Notes under the pieces: model-generated
Databases searched by the model: none
Seen by the model: the letters and a program-made list of their open reading frames with translations, nothing else
Told to the model about the DNA's origin: nothing
Program-made: the position numbers and the translations under genes
In this document: positions 6,047 through 14,294 of the stretch, in pieces
Position numbering within the stretch: position 1 is the stretch's first letter
Layout of the letters: each line of letters begins with the position of its first letter
Origin: Natrialbaceae archaeon Tc-Br11_E2g1
Lineage (GTDB): Archaea; Halobacteriota; Halobacteria; Halobacteriales; Natrialbaceae
Length of the DNA: 21,193 nucleotides
Reading direction: 5' to 3'
Assembly (NCBI GenBank): GCA_001564255.1
Contig: LKNC01000009.1
Location: forward strand, 1 to 21,193

Positions 6047-7627
6047 ATGTCTGACGAAAACCAGGGCCGGGCGGGCTCGAGACGCGATAAGGAGCCACTC
6101 AACGGATTCACACCGGGGGAGGGGGCCGACGAGAAGTCGAACCAGGGGCTTTTCGACGACCTGCTGAGTGGCGAACCGATCTTCGAGAACAAGGAGGTTC
6201 TCCGCCCGTCGTATACGCCCCACGAACTCCCCCACCGAAGCGACCAGATCAACAAGATGGCGACGATCCTCGTCGCCGCCCTGCGCGGGGAGACGCCGTC
6301 GAACATTCTCATCTACGGCAAGACCGGGACGGGCAAGACCGCCAGCGCGAAGTTCGTCAGCAAGGAACTCGAGACCACCTCCTCGAAGTACAGCGTCCCG
6401 TGTGACGTCGAGTACATAAACTGCGAGGTCACGGACACCCAGTATCGGGTGCTCGCACAGCTGGCGAACAAGTTCATCGAGGAGAACGAACGGTACATCG
6501 ACGACCGGATCGACGAACTCGAGACCCTTCTGTCGTCCGCGGAGGGCCCCGCCGACGGATCCGGAGACGACGTCGACGACGGCGGTGGGTTTCCAGTTGA
6601 AACGGAGGGGTCTGTCGACGACGGCGGCCCCACCTCGAGTGGCGGTTCCGTGGACACTCCGTCGCTTTCGGAGACGCCGTTCGCGTCGCCGTCGGCGGTT
6701 AGAGAACGGATCGAGGAACTCGAGGACGACTGTGAGTCGTTCACGGAGGTACCGATGACGGGCTGGCCGACCGATCGGGTCTACAGCGTCTTCTTCGATG
6801 CGGTCGATTACACCGAACGGGTGGTCGTCATCATGCTCGACGAGATCGACAAGTTAGTGGAGAAGTCGGGTGACGACACCCTGTATAACCTCTCGCGGAT
6901 GAACTCGGAACTCGAGAACTCCCGGGTGTCGATCATCGGGATCAGCAACGACCTGAAGTTCACCGACTTCCTCGATCCCCGGGTCAAGTCCTCCCTCGGT
7001 GAGGAGGAGATCGTCTTCCCGCCCTACGACGCGAACCAGCTCCGGGACATCCTCCAGCATCGCTCGGAGGTCGCGTTCGAACACGACGCCCTCTCACCGG
7101 ACGTGATCCCGCTGTGTGCAGCCTTCGCGGCTCAGGAACACGGCGACGCCCGTCGGGCACTCGATCTCCTGCGGACTGCGGGCGAACTCGCCGAACGCTC
7201 CCAGTCGGAGACGGTCATCGAGGAACACGTCCGCCAGGCCCAAGAGAAGATCGAACTCGACCGGGTCGTCGAAGTGGTCCGGACGCTTCCGACCCAGAGC
7301 AAACTCGTCCTCTTTGCGATCATCTCACTCGAGAAAAACGGCGTTTACAGCATCAATACGGGAGAGGTGTACAACATCTACAAACGCCTCTGTGAGGAGA
7401 TCGACGCCGACGTTCTCACGCAGCGTCGTGTAACCGATCTGATAAGCGAACTCGACATGCTCGGGATCGTAAACGCCGTCGTCGTCTCGAAAGGACGGTA
7501 CGGCCGCACGAAAGAGATCAGCCTCTCGGTCCCGATAGACGACACCGAGGCCGTCTTGCTCTCCGATTCCCGGCTGTCGGACATCGACGACGTCCAGCCG
7601 TTCGTCCAGGCCCGCTTTGACAACTGA
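6047..7627 (+). CDS. orc1: Origin recognition protein Orc1/Cdc6
   Basis: A 526-residue AAA+ initiator that binds ORBs at oriC and helps load the MCM helicase. Walker A is YGKTGTGKTAS (about 90-100), Walker B is MLDEID (263-268), sensor 1 is GISNDLKF (298-305), and the C-terminal winged helix spans about 410-520. Between the first AAA+ strands and Walker B there is an insertion of about 70 residues (about 155-225), rich in Asp, Gly, Ser and Pro and probably disordered. This insertion contains FPVETEGSV, encoded by an ORB-like DNA element at 6591-6613. The ATG at 6047 is the first suitable start. It is adjacent to oriC and transcribed away from it, the usual place for the cognate initiator. Confidence 0.96.
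   Translation: MSDENQGRAGSRRDKEPLNGFTPGEGADEKSNQGLFDDLLSGEPIFENKEVLRPSYTPHELPHRSDQINKMATILVAALRGETPSNILIYGKTGTGKTASAKFVSKELETTSSKYSVPCDVEYINCEVTDTQYRVLAQLANKFIEENERYIDDRIDELETLLSSAEGPADGSGDDVDDGGGFPVETEGSVDDGGPTSSGGSVDTPSLSETPFASPSAVRERIEELEDDCESFTEVPMTGWPTDRVYSVFFDAVDYTERVVVIMLDEIDKLVEKSGDDTLYNLSRMNSELENSRVSIIGISNDLKFTDFLDPRVKSSLGEEEIVFPPYDANQLRDILQHRSEVAFEHDALSPDVIPLCAAFAAQEHGDARRALDLLRTAGELAERSQSETVIEEHVRQAQEKIELDRVVEVVRTLPTQSKLVLFAIISLEKNGVYSINTGEVYNIYKRLCEEIDADVLTQRRVTDLISELDMLGIVNAVVVSKGRYGRTKEISLSVPIDDTEAVLLSDSRLSDIDDVQPFVQARFDN
6591..6613 (+). repeat. ORB-like element inside the orc1 coding sequence
   Basis: TTCCAGTTGAAACGGAGGGG followed by TCT keeps the dyad and the G-string of an ORB. 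It lies in codons about 182-189, in the variable acidic insertion of Orc1, where amino-acid constraint should be weak. Confidence 0.65.
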
Positions 7628-7638
7628 TCGTTACGGGT

Positions 7639-8661
7639 TTACCAGCTTCCGGGGCGTCGGCTCCCGGCGATCGCGACGGCACTTCCGATCGCGAAGAGAC
7701 CGACCTCGAGCGGGGCCGGTGTGGCGGGGACAGTCGACCCCGGTGTCGCGGGCGTCGAGCCGGGGACTCCGAGCGTGGTGCTCGCGAGGATCTCGTCGAC
7801 GGTCAGTCTGACGTGACCGAGCCACGGGAGACGCTGTGAGGCTTTCCCGGTGACCCACTCGGGTTTGACGACGTAGTCGAGTTGCGCCCCGCTTCCGGCC
7901 TGGTCGTACCCGCTGTTCGCGTCGCCTTTGGTAACGAACCCGTCGTGTTCTGCCGGGCAGGCTGTGACGTCGACACAGGACCGGCCGTTGAGGTTCTCGG
8001 GGTCCGCCCTGGTGTCGACCCAGTTTTCGCCCTCCTCGACCCAGAAGTGTGCCCGGTGGATGACCGGGGTCCGGAACTCCTCCCCGTCGGGCGTGAAGAC
8101 GACCACGTCCCCGGCCTGCCCGAACTTCTCGTGGCCGCTCTCGAGGCCGTTGTCGTGGGTGACGATCCCGGTGCCCTCGATCGGGTCGTCGCCGACGAAC
8201 CGTTCGCCGTCGACGACGAAGATCAGGTCGCCACGTTCCATGCTCGGCTCCATGCTTCCGCTCTCGACGGCGACCAGCGGCGGCCAGACGCCACTGATCC
8301 CGAACAGGATCGCCCCGACGAGTGCCACGATCGCGACGGTCGTGACGACGTCCCGGATCGCCACGACGGTCCCGTCGTCGGTCCCTACGAACCACCGGAG
8401 GTACCCGTCCTCTTCGATCGTGACCGACCCCTCACGCGAGCGAGCCCGGTCGTCGACCCGGGTGGCGATCGGATCCACACCGTCCTCGCGGCCGTCGGCA
8501 TCGCTTCGAGCGCTCGTCTCGCTTCGAGTACTCCTCCCGTCTTCCCGGTCGTGATCGGTTCGGTCACGTCGTGGCTCGTCGTCGCTCGAGGACGGCCCCT
8601 CGCGACGATCGGGTTCGTCGTCGTGATCGTCGGCGGGATCGTCCGAGCCGGGGCCTCTCAT
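7639..8661 (-). CDS. sec11: Signal peptidase I, Sec11 type (S26B)
   Basis: A 340-residue membrane protease that removes Sec signal peptides outside the membrane. Residues 1-90 are a very charged Asp/Arg-rich cytoplasmic region. A transmembrane helix follows at about 104-124 (VVTTVAIVALVGAILFGI). The catalytic Ser136 is in SGSMEP, His202 in VIHRAH, and Asp247/Asp253 in KGDANSGYD, the Ser-His-Asp arrangement of archaeal and eukaryotic Sec11. A second helix is near the C-terminus (about 318-335). ATG 8661 is preferred over 8688 because AGGTGA lies 2-3 nt before it. It converges on orc1 with an 11-nt gap; the order orc1-sec11-polD1 matches what I recall of other haloarchaea. Confidence 0.93.
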   Translation of the reverse strand: MRGPGSDDPADDHDDEPDRREGPSSSDDEPRRDRTDHDREDGRSTRSETSARSDADGREDGVDPIATRVDDRARSREGSVTIEEDGYLRWFVGTDDGTVVAIRDVVTTVAIVALVGAILFGISGVWPPLVAVESGSMEPSMERGDLIFVVDGERFVGDDPIEGTGIVTHDNGLESGHEKFGQAGDVVVFTPDGEEFRTPVIHRAHFWVEEGENWVDTRADPENLNGRSCVDVTACPAEHDGFVTKGDANSGYDQAGSGAQLDYVVKPEWVTGKASQRLPWLGHVRLTVDEILASTTLGVPGSTPATPGSTVPATPAPLEVGLFAIGSAVAIAGSRRPGSW

Positions 8662-8736
8662 CGTCACCTGTTTTGCCGGGGGCCGCAATCAACCTTCTGC
8701 TCGCTTTCACCCCGGCTCCGTCACCCGAATCCGAAT

Positions 8737-8742
8737 CCTTAT
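8737..8742 (+). promoter_or_regulatory. TATA-like box for polD1
   Basis: CCTTAT is centred about 28 nt before the GTG at 8768, consistent with a leaderless polD1 transcript and supporting this GTG as start. Confidence 0.45.
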
Positions 8743-8767
8743 CTCGAGGCTCACGAATACGACGGGT

Positions 8768-10327
8768 GTGCCACTCGAGGGCCCCGCACGGATCGTTAGC
8801 GAACTCACGAGCCGTGGGTACAACGCCGAACGCGAGGCGGTGACGCTGCTCGCGTCGACGGATCGGCCGGCGGCCACCCTCGAGGCCGTCCTCGAGGGCG
8901 TCCCCGAGGACGAACTCGTCGTCCGTGTCGCTCACGTCCGGTCGGAGCTCGAGGGAACCGACCCACCCGGCTCGGCGATCGGTTCCCCGTCCGGGCCGGC
9001 CGCCACAGACCCCTCCGTTTCGACTGGAACACCCACCGACGAACCCGGAGACAACGAAGGTTTACCTCCAGTTGAAACTGAGGGATCGAGCCCGGGGTTC
9101 GAGCGGGAGGTCGACACCGCCTTGCGCGAACTCGAGATCGAAAACGACATGACGGGGGCGAGCACGGGAACGGGGGAGTACAACGACTTCGTTACGGTCT
9201 TCCGGGACCGCCTGGAGCGTCTCGGCTCGAAACTCCGCGGGCGTGTCAACCACCGCCCGGCGACGGCCATCGGGAACATGCCCGGAGGGAGCGAGGTCGC
9301 GATGGTCGGCCTCGTCAACGACGTCCGCTCGACCGCGAGCGGGCACTGGCTGGTCGAACTCGAGGACACGACCGGAACTTTCCCGTGGCTCGTGATGAAA
9401 GATCGTGAGTACGCCGATCTCGTCGAGGAACTGCTCTGTGACGAGGCCGTAGCGATGGGGGGAACCCTTTCGGACGACGCCGGGATCGCCTTCGTCGACT
9501 CGATGTACTTCCCCGACGTGCCCCGGACCCACGACCCCTCGACGGCAGACCGTCACGTCCAGGCGGCGTTGATCAGTGACGTCCACGTCGGCAGCGAGGA
9601 GTTCATGGCCGACGCCTGGCGTGACTTCGCCGACTGGCTCCACACGGAAGCCGCCCAGCACGTCGAGTACCTGCTGATCGCCGGCGATATGGTCGAGGGC
9701 GTCGGCGTCTACCCGAACCAGGACGAGGAACTCGAGATCGTCGACATCTACGACCAGTACGAGGCGTTCAACGAGCACCTAAAAGACGTGCCGGGTGACC
9801 TCGAGATCGTCATGATCCCGGGCAACCACGACGCGGTACGCCTCGCGGAACCCCAGCCGGGTTTCGACGAGGAACTCCGGGAGATCATGACCGCCCACGA
9901 CGCACGCATCGTGAGCAACCCCTCGACGATCACCCTCGAGGGCGTCTCCGTGCTCATGTACCACGGCGTTTCCCTGGACGAGGTGATCGCCGAACTCCCC
10001 GAGGGGAAAGCGAGCTACGACGACCCCCACAAGGCGATGTACCACCTTCTGAAAAAACGCCACGTCGCCCCGCAGTTCGGTGGCCACACCCGGCTGGCTC
10101 CGGAGGAGAAAGACTACCTCGTCATCGACGAGGTCCCCGACGTCTTCCACACCGGCCACGTTCACAAACTCGGTTTCGGGAAGTACCACAACGTCCTCGC
10201 GATCAACTCCGGATGCTGGCAGGCCCAGACGGACTTCCAGAAGAGCGTCAACATCGATCCCGACTCGGGGTACGCACCGATCGTCGATCTGGACACTCTC
10301 GACGTGACGGTCCAGAAGTTCAGTTGA
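8768..10327 (+). CDS. polD1: DNA polymerase D small subunit DP1 (exonuclease subunit)
   Basis: A 519-residue protein. The C-terminal half is the calcineurin-like Mre11-type phosphoesterase of the polymerase D proofreading subunit: SDVHVGS (270-276), AGDMVEGVG (305-313), PGNHDAV (351-357), YHG (398-400) and GHVH (463-466). All metal ligands are present. An OB-fold region precedes it (about 155-255, VAMVGLVNDVRSTASGHWLVELED). The N-terminal 60 residues are a small helical domain, followed by a Ser/Pro/Gly/Glu linker (about 62-112) that carries two ORB-like DNA elements. It pairs with the catalytic subunit DP2, which is not in this window. It converges on the next gene with a 3-nt gap. Confidence 0.96.
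   Translation: MPLEGPARIVSELTSRGYNAEREAVTLLASTDRPAATLEAVLEGVPEDELVVRVAHVRSELEGTDPPGSAIGSPSGPAATDPSVSTGTPTDEPGDNEGLPPVETEGSSPGFEREVDTALRELEIENDMTGASTGTGEYNDFVTVFRDRLERLGSKLRGRVNHRPATAIGNMPGGSEVAMVGLVNDVRSTASGHWLVELEDTTGTFPWLVMKDREYADLVEELLCDEAVAMGGTLSDDAGIAFVDSMYFPDVPRTHDPSTADRHVQAALISDVHVGSEEFMADAWRDFADWLHTEAAQHVEYLLIAGDMVEGVGVYPNQDEELEIVDIYDQYEAFNEHLKDVPGDLEIVMIPGNHDAVRLAEPQPGFDEELREIMTAHDARIVSNPSTITLEGVSVLMYHGVSLDEVIAELPEGKASYDDPHKAMYHLLKKRHVAPQFGGHTRLAPEEKDYLVIDEVPDVFHTGHVHKLGFGKYHNVLAINSGCWQAQTDFQKSVNIDPDSGYAPIVDLDTLDVTVQKFS
9008..9034 (-). repeat. ORB-like element inside polD1 (minus orientation)
   Basis: Minus strand GTTCCAGTCGAAACGGAGGG followed by GTCTG, an excellent ORB match. It encodes DPSVSTGTP (residues 81-89) in the DP1 linker. 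It forms an inverted pair with the element at 9066-9089, with G-strings pointing outward as in oriC. Confidence 0.65.
9066..9089 (+). repeat. ORB-like element inside polD1 (plus orientation)
   Basis: CCTCCAGTTGAAACTGAGGG followed by ATCG keeps the dyad and most of the G-string (GGGA instead of GGGG). It encodes PPVETEGSS (residues 100-108), nearly the same peptide as the ORB-like element inside orc1. Confidence 0.55.
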
Positions 10328-10330
10328 CAC

Positions 10331-11305
10331 CTACTCCCACTTGCGGCTCTCGAGGAACCGTTCTGCTTCGGTCTCACCGTCGGCGTATAACTCCTCGATG
10401 AACGACGGGTCGCGCTCGAGTTTCGTCCGCCAGTCCAGATCCGGCCGTCCGAGTCCGATCCGTTCGATTTCGGTGTGGGTGAACTTCTCGGGCAGGTAGC
10501 CGGCCTCGATCCACTCGTTTACCTGTTCGACGAAGCCCACCTCGGCGTTCAGTGATTTGTTCCCCGACAGCTCGTTCCGTCGGTCGGCGATGCCGTCGAC
10601 CGACCTGGGGACGCGGTCGCGTCGTTCGGGGTTGATCTTGACGATCCAGATCTCGTCTGGGTTCGGCGTCTCCGTTTTCGTAATGAAGTCTTTGATCGGT
10701 GGGTTCTTCGAGAACAGCCCGTCCCAGTAGTGGCTCCCGTCGACCTCGACGGCTTTGAACACGTCGGGTATCGCCGCCGACGCGAGGATCGCTTCCGGCG
10801 AGAGTTCGTCCTCGCGAAAGAGCTCGAACTCGCCGGTGAGGACGTCGATCGCGCTGATCAACAACGCGGGTTCGCTGCCGTCTAGGAGGTCGGGGATCGC
10901 CTCGAAGTCGACGTGGTCTTCGAGCAATCGGAGGTACTCCCTGCGACTCAGATACGACGTCGGGGTGTAGTAGGGACTGACCTCGGGAAGGGGGACGCCC
11001 ATCCGCTCGAGTTGGGTCGTCAGGCGGACCATGCCGTTTGCCGTTCGGTCTACGGGGTCGTCGGCCGCCAGGTCGGCCCAGTAGTCGGCGAGCAGTTCGC
11101 CGGGGTCGTGGTCCGGGTGTTCTCGTCCGTACCAGGCCAAAAGCGCACAGACCGCCCCACCGGAGGTGCCGCTGAAGCCGACGATCTCGGTTCGCTCTTC
11201 GAGGTCGTCCTCGGCGAACAGCCGACTCAGTACGCCGGCGGTAAACGCCGTGTGACTCCCCCCACCCTGGCAGGCGATGGCGACGCGTGATCGGTTCGAA
11301 GACAT
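10331..11305 (-). CDS. Patatin-like phospholipase family protein
   Basis: A 324-residue serine acyl hydrolase of the RssA/patatin type. The oxyanion loop is ACQGGGSHTAF, the nucleophile elbow is GTSGG with Ser48, and the catalytic Asp195 is in YWDGLFSKNP (the DG motif of the Ser-Asp dyad). There is no signal peptide, so it probably acts in the cytoplasm or at the inner membrane face on lipids. The substrate is unknown. A TATA-like CTTACC (11328-11333) about 25 nt before the ATG suggests a leaderless transcript. The stop lies 3 nt from the convergent polD1 stop. Confidence 0.9.
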   Translation of the reverse strand: MSSNRSRVAIACQGGGSHTAFTAGVLSRLFAEDDLEERTEIVGFSGTSGGAVCALLAWYGREHPDHDPGELLADYWADLAADDPVDRTANGMVRLTTQLERMGVPLPEVSPYYTPTSYLSRREYLRLLEDHVDFEAIPDLLDGSEPALLISAIDVLTGEFELFREDELSPEAILASAAIPDVFKAVEVDGSHYWDGLFSKNPPIKDFITKTETPNPDEIWIVKINPERRDRVPRSVDGIADRRNELSGNKSLNAEVGFVEQVNEWIEAGYLPEKFTHTEIERIGLGRPDLDWRTKLERDPSFIEELYADGETEAERFLESRKWE

Positions 11306-11362
11306 GTCAACCGATCGGTCACCCCGCGGTAAGTCGGTTTCCTTTCGAGATGGAGACGGTCG

Positions 11363-11806
11363 TTATTCGACCTCGAGTCGAAACCTGATCGTCTTCGAAC
11401 CGTCGAACTGGGGACCGAGCCCGTTTCTCTCGAACCCGAGTTCGCGGGCGGCCGCGACGACGCCGTCTTTACCTCTCGGGATGAGCATCTCGACGGCCAT
11501 CGATTCGCGTTCGGCAAAGCGGACCGGCTCGGCGAGCAAGCGCTCACAGGCGTTCTCGGTGCCCTCTATCTGGGTGACGTGGACGGTTTCCCCCTGGGCG
11601 TCGAAGCTGATGAATCCGAGCAAGTCCTCCGGGTTCGATCCGTCGTACCGCGTGTCGTCGACGTCGGCGTTCGGGTCGTGGGTTCCGTCTTCGGCGACGC
11701 GCACCGTGCGATCGTGAACGAGGTTTCTCATCACGTCCGTCGGGGCGTCGGCGATCGATGCGATCGCGTCGGCATCGGCCTCGAGTGCGTCCCGTACGTT
11801 CATCAT
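11363..11806 (-). CDS. GNAT-like N-acetyltransferase domain protein
   Basis: A 147-residue protein. The N-terminal MNVRDALEADADAIASIAD is the usual first strand and helix of GNAT enzymes, then come LLGFISFDAQGETVHVTQIEGT (central strands) and AARELGFERNG (the late helix and strand). The classical Q/RxxGxG/A acetyl-CoA loop is not clear, so it may be a divergent or inactive member. Of two adjacent ATG codons I chose 11806, because a TATAAA (plus-strand reading, 11830-11835) sits about 27 nt away. The longer reading frame to 11902 is unlikely. Substrate unknown. Confidence 0.75.
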   Translation of the reverse strand: MMNVRDALEADADAIASIADAPTDVMRNLVHDRTVRVAEDGTHDPNADVDDTRYDGSNPEDLLGFISFDAQGETVHVTQIEGTENACERLLAEPVRFAERESMAVEMLIPRGKDGVVAAARELGFERNGLGPQFDGSKTIRFRLEVE

Positions 11807-11881
11807 CGTGTGGCAACGCTTCGCACGAATATAAACTCCCGGCCGACGCCGCGAGTACGGCCCCTCGACCGGATGGACACA

Positions 11882-11888
11882 GTTATCT
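11882..11888 (+). promoter_or_regulatory. TATA-like box upstream of aspartate kinase
   Basis: GTTATCT lies about 29 nt before an ATG at 11914, not before the aspartate kinase ATG at 11958. It predicts transcription starting near 11912-11914 and a leader of about 45 nt ahead of the kinase gene. Confidence 0.45.
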
Positions 11889-11913
11889 GCCCGCTCGCGC
11901 AAAGGGCTCGCAC

Positions 11914-11967
11914 ATGAACCGATTCACCGATCCTCCACGCCGCCGTGGGGTGTCCCTATGCGCGTAG
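11914..11967 (+). CDS. Possible 17-residue upstream ORF overlapping the aspartate kinase start
   Basis: ATG at 11914 to TAG at 11965-11967 encodes MNRFTDPPRRRGVSLCA, in another frame than lysC and overlapping its first 10 nt. The predicted transcription start coincides with this ATG, so it would be read as a leaderless ORF, and its termination could influence initiation at the lysC ATG. The peptide has one Thr and no Lys or Met after the first residue, so classical amino-acid attenuation is not evident. Confidence 0.35.
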   Translation: MNRFTDPPRRRGVSLCA

Positions 11968-13136
11968 TCGCGAAGTTCGGGGGAACGAGTCTCGGTAGCG
12001 GTGACCGGATCAACCGTGCTGCCGACTCGATCGCCGCCGCCGTCGAGGACGGCCACGAGATCGCCGTCGTCGCGAGTGCGATGGGTGCAACGACCGACGA
12101 ACTCCTCGATGAGATTACCTTCGACGTCGACGACGTCGACCGTGCCCAGATCGTCAGCATGGGTGAGCGCACGTCGGTCCGAATGCTCAAGGCTGCACTC
12201 TCCGCTCGCGGCGTCGACGCCGAGTTTTACGAACCCGGCGGCGAGGGCTGGCCGGTGATCACGGACGAACACGGCGAGGTCGACGTCGGGACGACCCACG
12301 AGCGTGCTCGAGCGATCGCCGCTGACCTCGAGTCGGAGGTCGCGGTGATCACTGGCTTCCTCGCGGAGGCCCACGACGGCTCGATCACCACGCTCGGTCG
12401 CGGTGGCTCTGACACCACCGCCGTCATGATGGGCAGGTACATGGACGCCGACGAGGTCGTCATCGTCACCGACGTCGAGGGCGTCATGACCGGCGACCCG
12501 AACGTCGTCGAGGGGGCCAGGAACGTCGGCGAAATCTCCGTCGACGAGCTTCGGAACCTCTCGTTCCGTGGCGCGGAAGTCGTCGCCCCATCCGCCCTCT
12601 CGTATAAGGACGGCAAGCTGGACGTCCGGGTGGTCCACTACCAGCACGGTGACTTACTGACCGGCGGGACCAGCATCGAGGGTCAGTTCCAGAACCTCGT
12701 GGACATGCGAGAGGACCCCCTCGCTTGCCTCACCGTCGCCGGTCGTGCGATCCGCAACCAGCCCGGTGTCTTCCAGTCGCTGTCGACGACCCTCGGAGAC
12801 AACGACGTCAACATCGACGCCGTCGCCAGCGGGCTCGACACGATCACATTCTACGTCGACGTCGATGAAGCCGAGTTCGCCGAGAACGTCCTCCATCGTA
12901 AGGTCGTCGAGGAGGAAGCGCTCTCGAGTATCACTGTCGACTCCCCGCTTGCCGTCGTCAGGATCACCGGCGGCGAACTGCCAAACCGCCCCGGCGTCAT
13001 CGCGGAAATCGTCAATCCCCTGGCCGATGCCCGTATCAACATCCACGACCTGATCACCAGCGCGACCAGCGTCGCCGCCTTCGTCGACTGGGAAGACCGC
13101 GAGGAGACCCTCGAGATCACACAGGACCTCTTCTGA
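11958..13136 (+). CDS. lysC: Aspartate kinase with tandem ACT domains
   Basis: A 392-residue enzyme that phosphorylates aspartate, the first step towards lysine, threonine and methionine. The kinase domain has KFGGTSLGS (6-14), SMGERTS (67-73), TTLGRGGSDTTA (144-155) and VTDVEGVMTGDP (170-181). Two ACT domains follow, at about 255-315 (AGRAIRNQPGVFQSLSTTLG) and 330-390 (LPNRPGVIAEIVNPLADARI). They are the usual allosteric sites, probably for threonine or lysine feedback. Only a weak GGGGTG precedes the ATG, and the TATA box is placed for an upstream ORF instead. It stands alone here, without other pathway genes. Confidence 0.95.
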   Translation: MRVVAKFGGTSLGSGDRINRAADSIAAAVEDGHEIAVVASAMGATTDELLDEITFDVDDVDRAQIVSMGERTSVRMLKAALSARGVDAEFYEPGGEGWPVITDEHGEVDVGTTHERARAIAADLESEVAVITGFLAEAHDGSITTLGRGGSDTTAVMMGRYMDADEVVIVTDVEGVMTGDPNVVEGARNVGEISVDELRNLSFRGAEVVAPSALSYKDGKLDVRVVHYQHGDLLTGGTSIEGQFQNLVDMREDPLACLTVAGRAIRNQPGVFQSLSTTLGDNDVNIDAVASGLDTITFYVDVDEAEFAENVLHRKVVEEEALSSITVDSPLAVVRITGGELPNRPGVIAEIVNPLADARINIHDLITSATSVAAFVDWEDREETLEITQDLF

Positions 13137-13230
13137 CTGCCGTCGACGACGGGGCTTCCTCGGTGAAAAAAGACAGCCGAGACCACGGCCGACGGTACCA
13201 GCCACGCCACTGCCGACCTCGAGGCCCCGA

Positions 13231-13524
13231 TCACAGCCGGCCGCCGAGACGTCCCGACGGCGTCGCTTCCGACTCGTCGGACGCTCCACTCAGCCAGTCG
13301 GGGACGCTCTCGCTGATTTCCGCCCGTTTCTTCGCTTTGATCGCACTGTAGCGCTGTAAGACGATGCCGACGCCGATGAACAGCCCGGCATCGAGTAGCT
13401 CCCGCCGGAACCGATCGCGATCGTTCCGGACCGCGATCGCTTTCACGAGCGAGATGATCCCGATCGCGATGTACAGCTTCGAACTCCGCGCCGGATCTCC
13501 CTGAAAGAGGCGTTGTATCGCCAT
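13231..13524 (-). CDS. Small haloarchaeal membrane-associated protein, function unknown
   Basis: A 97-residue protein starting MAIQRLFQGDPARSSKLY. Two hydrophobic stretches (LYIAIGIISLVKAIAV, about 18-33; LLDAGLFIGVGIVLQRY, about 44-60) are separated by a basic loop (RNDRDRFRRE), suggesting a hairpin in the membrane. A charged, Ser/Glu-rich tail follows. I chose ATG 13524 because the longer frame upstream (to 13590) runs into the neighbouring gene's end and lacks hydrophobic or conserved character. It follows the phosphoesterase gene in the same direction with a gap of about 60 nt. No function can be assigned. Confidence 0.7.
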   Translation of the reverse strand: MAIQRLFQGDPARSSKLYIAIGIISLVKAIAVRNDRDRFRRELLDAGLFIGVGIVLQRYSAIKAKKRAEISESVPDWLSGASDESEATPSGRLGGRL

Positions 13525-13586
13525 GCGCGCCGACGTACCACGTCCCCACTCATAGCCTTTAGCCCGGCCCCACGGTCTCGAGGCCG

Positions 13587-14246
13587 TCACTCCCCGCGGG
13601 CCAGCCGTGACGCCGTCCGTTCCGGAAGCCCCGCGCGTTCGATCGCTTCTTGTACCGTCTCGAGGTCGTACCCGACGCGACGGGTGTCGACGGTCAGCGC
13701 CTCGAGGTCGACGACGGCGTACGCTGCACGCGGGTCGCCGTCACGTGGCTGGCCGACGCTGCCCGGGTTGACGACGATTCCCCCGCCGTACCGCTCGGCG
13801 TGTTGAACGTGGGTGTGGCCCATCACGAGGACGTCCTCCTCGCCGAGCAGCCGTGGCGAGAACTCCTCTGGGTACGTGTAGCGGTCGGGGTCGTCGGGGT
13901 GGCCGTGGACGATCCGTACCCGGCCGTCGAACTCCCGACGGGTTTCGGGCAGGGACTCGAGCCACCGACGCCCCTCCGCCTCGAGGGCCGTCTGCGCACG
14001 TTTGACTCCCGCCTGGGCCATCCGGTTAACGCGAAACGAACTCCGTTCGACGACCGCCCGGTCGTGGTTGCCCATCACCGTCGGTACCCTCCGCTCCCGA
14101 AGGATCTCGACGCAGTCGGCCGGCCAGGGGTTGTAGCCGACGACGTCGCCCGCACAGGCGACGGCGTCGACTTCGGGCATGTCCGCGAGGACGGCCTCGA
14201 GGGCGACCCTGTTCGCGTGGACGTCGGAGATGAGTCCGACTCTCAT
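13587..14246 (-). CDS. YfcE/MJ0936-type metallophosphoesterase
   Basis: A 219-residue calcineurin-like phosphoesterase with all metal-binding motifs: SDVHAN (D8, H10), AGDVVGYNP (D34), MGNHD (N60-H61), VHGHPDD and MGHTHVQH. The family hydrolyses phosphodiesters such as cyclic nucleotides or bis-pNPP in vitro; the natural substrate cannot be told here. The start MRVGLISDVH at 14246 begins the first strand of the fold, and an AT-rich box near 14268-14275 fits a leaderless transcript. The extended frame to 14294 is rejected. Neighbours are the small membrane protein gene downstream and purO upstream, all in the same direction. Confidence 0.9.
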   Translation of the reverse strand: MRVGLISDVHANRVALEAVLADMPEVDAVACAGDVVGYNPWPADCVEILRERRVPTVMGNHDRAVVERSSFRVNRMAQAGVKRAQTALEAEGRRWLESLPETRREFDGRVRIVHGHPDDPDRYTYPEEFSPRLLGEEDVLVMGHTHVQHAERYGGGIVVNPGSVGQPRDGDPRAAYAVVDLEALTVDTRRVGYDLETVQEAIERAGLPERTASRLARGE

Positions 14247-14294
14247 GGTCGACCGAACGGCCGCGAAAAATATGTAACTTGCCCGTAACGACAC

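Noticed and set aside
7631..8395. Arginine-rich 254-codon frame on the minus strand inside the signal peptidase gene
   Set aside because: Out-of-frame shadow of sec11; the other frame has the complete Ser-His-Asp catalytic set.
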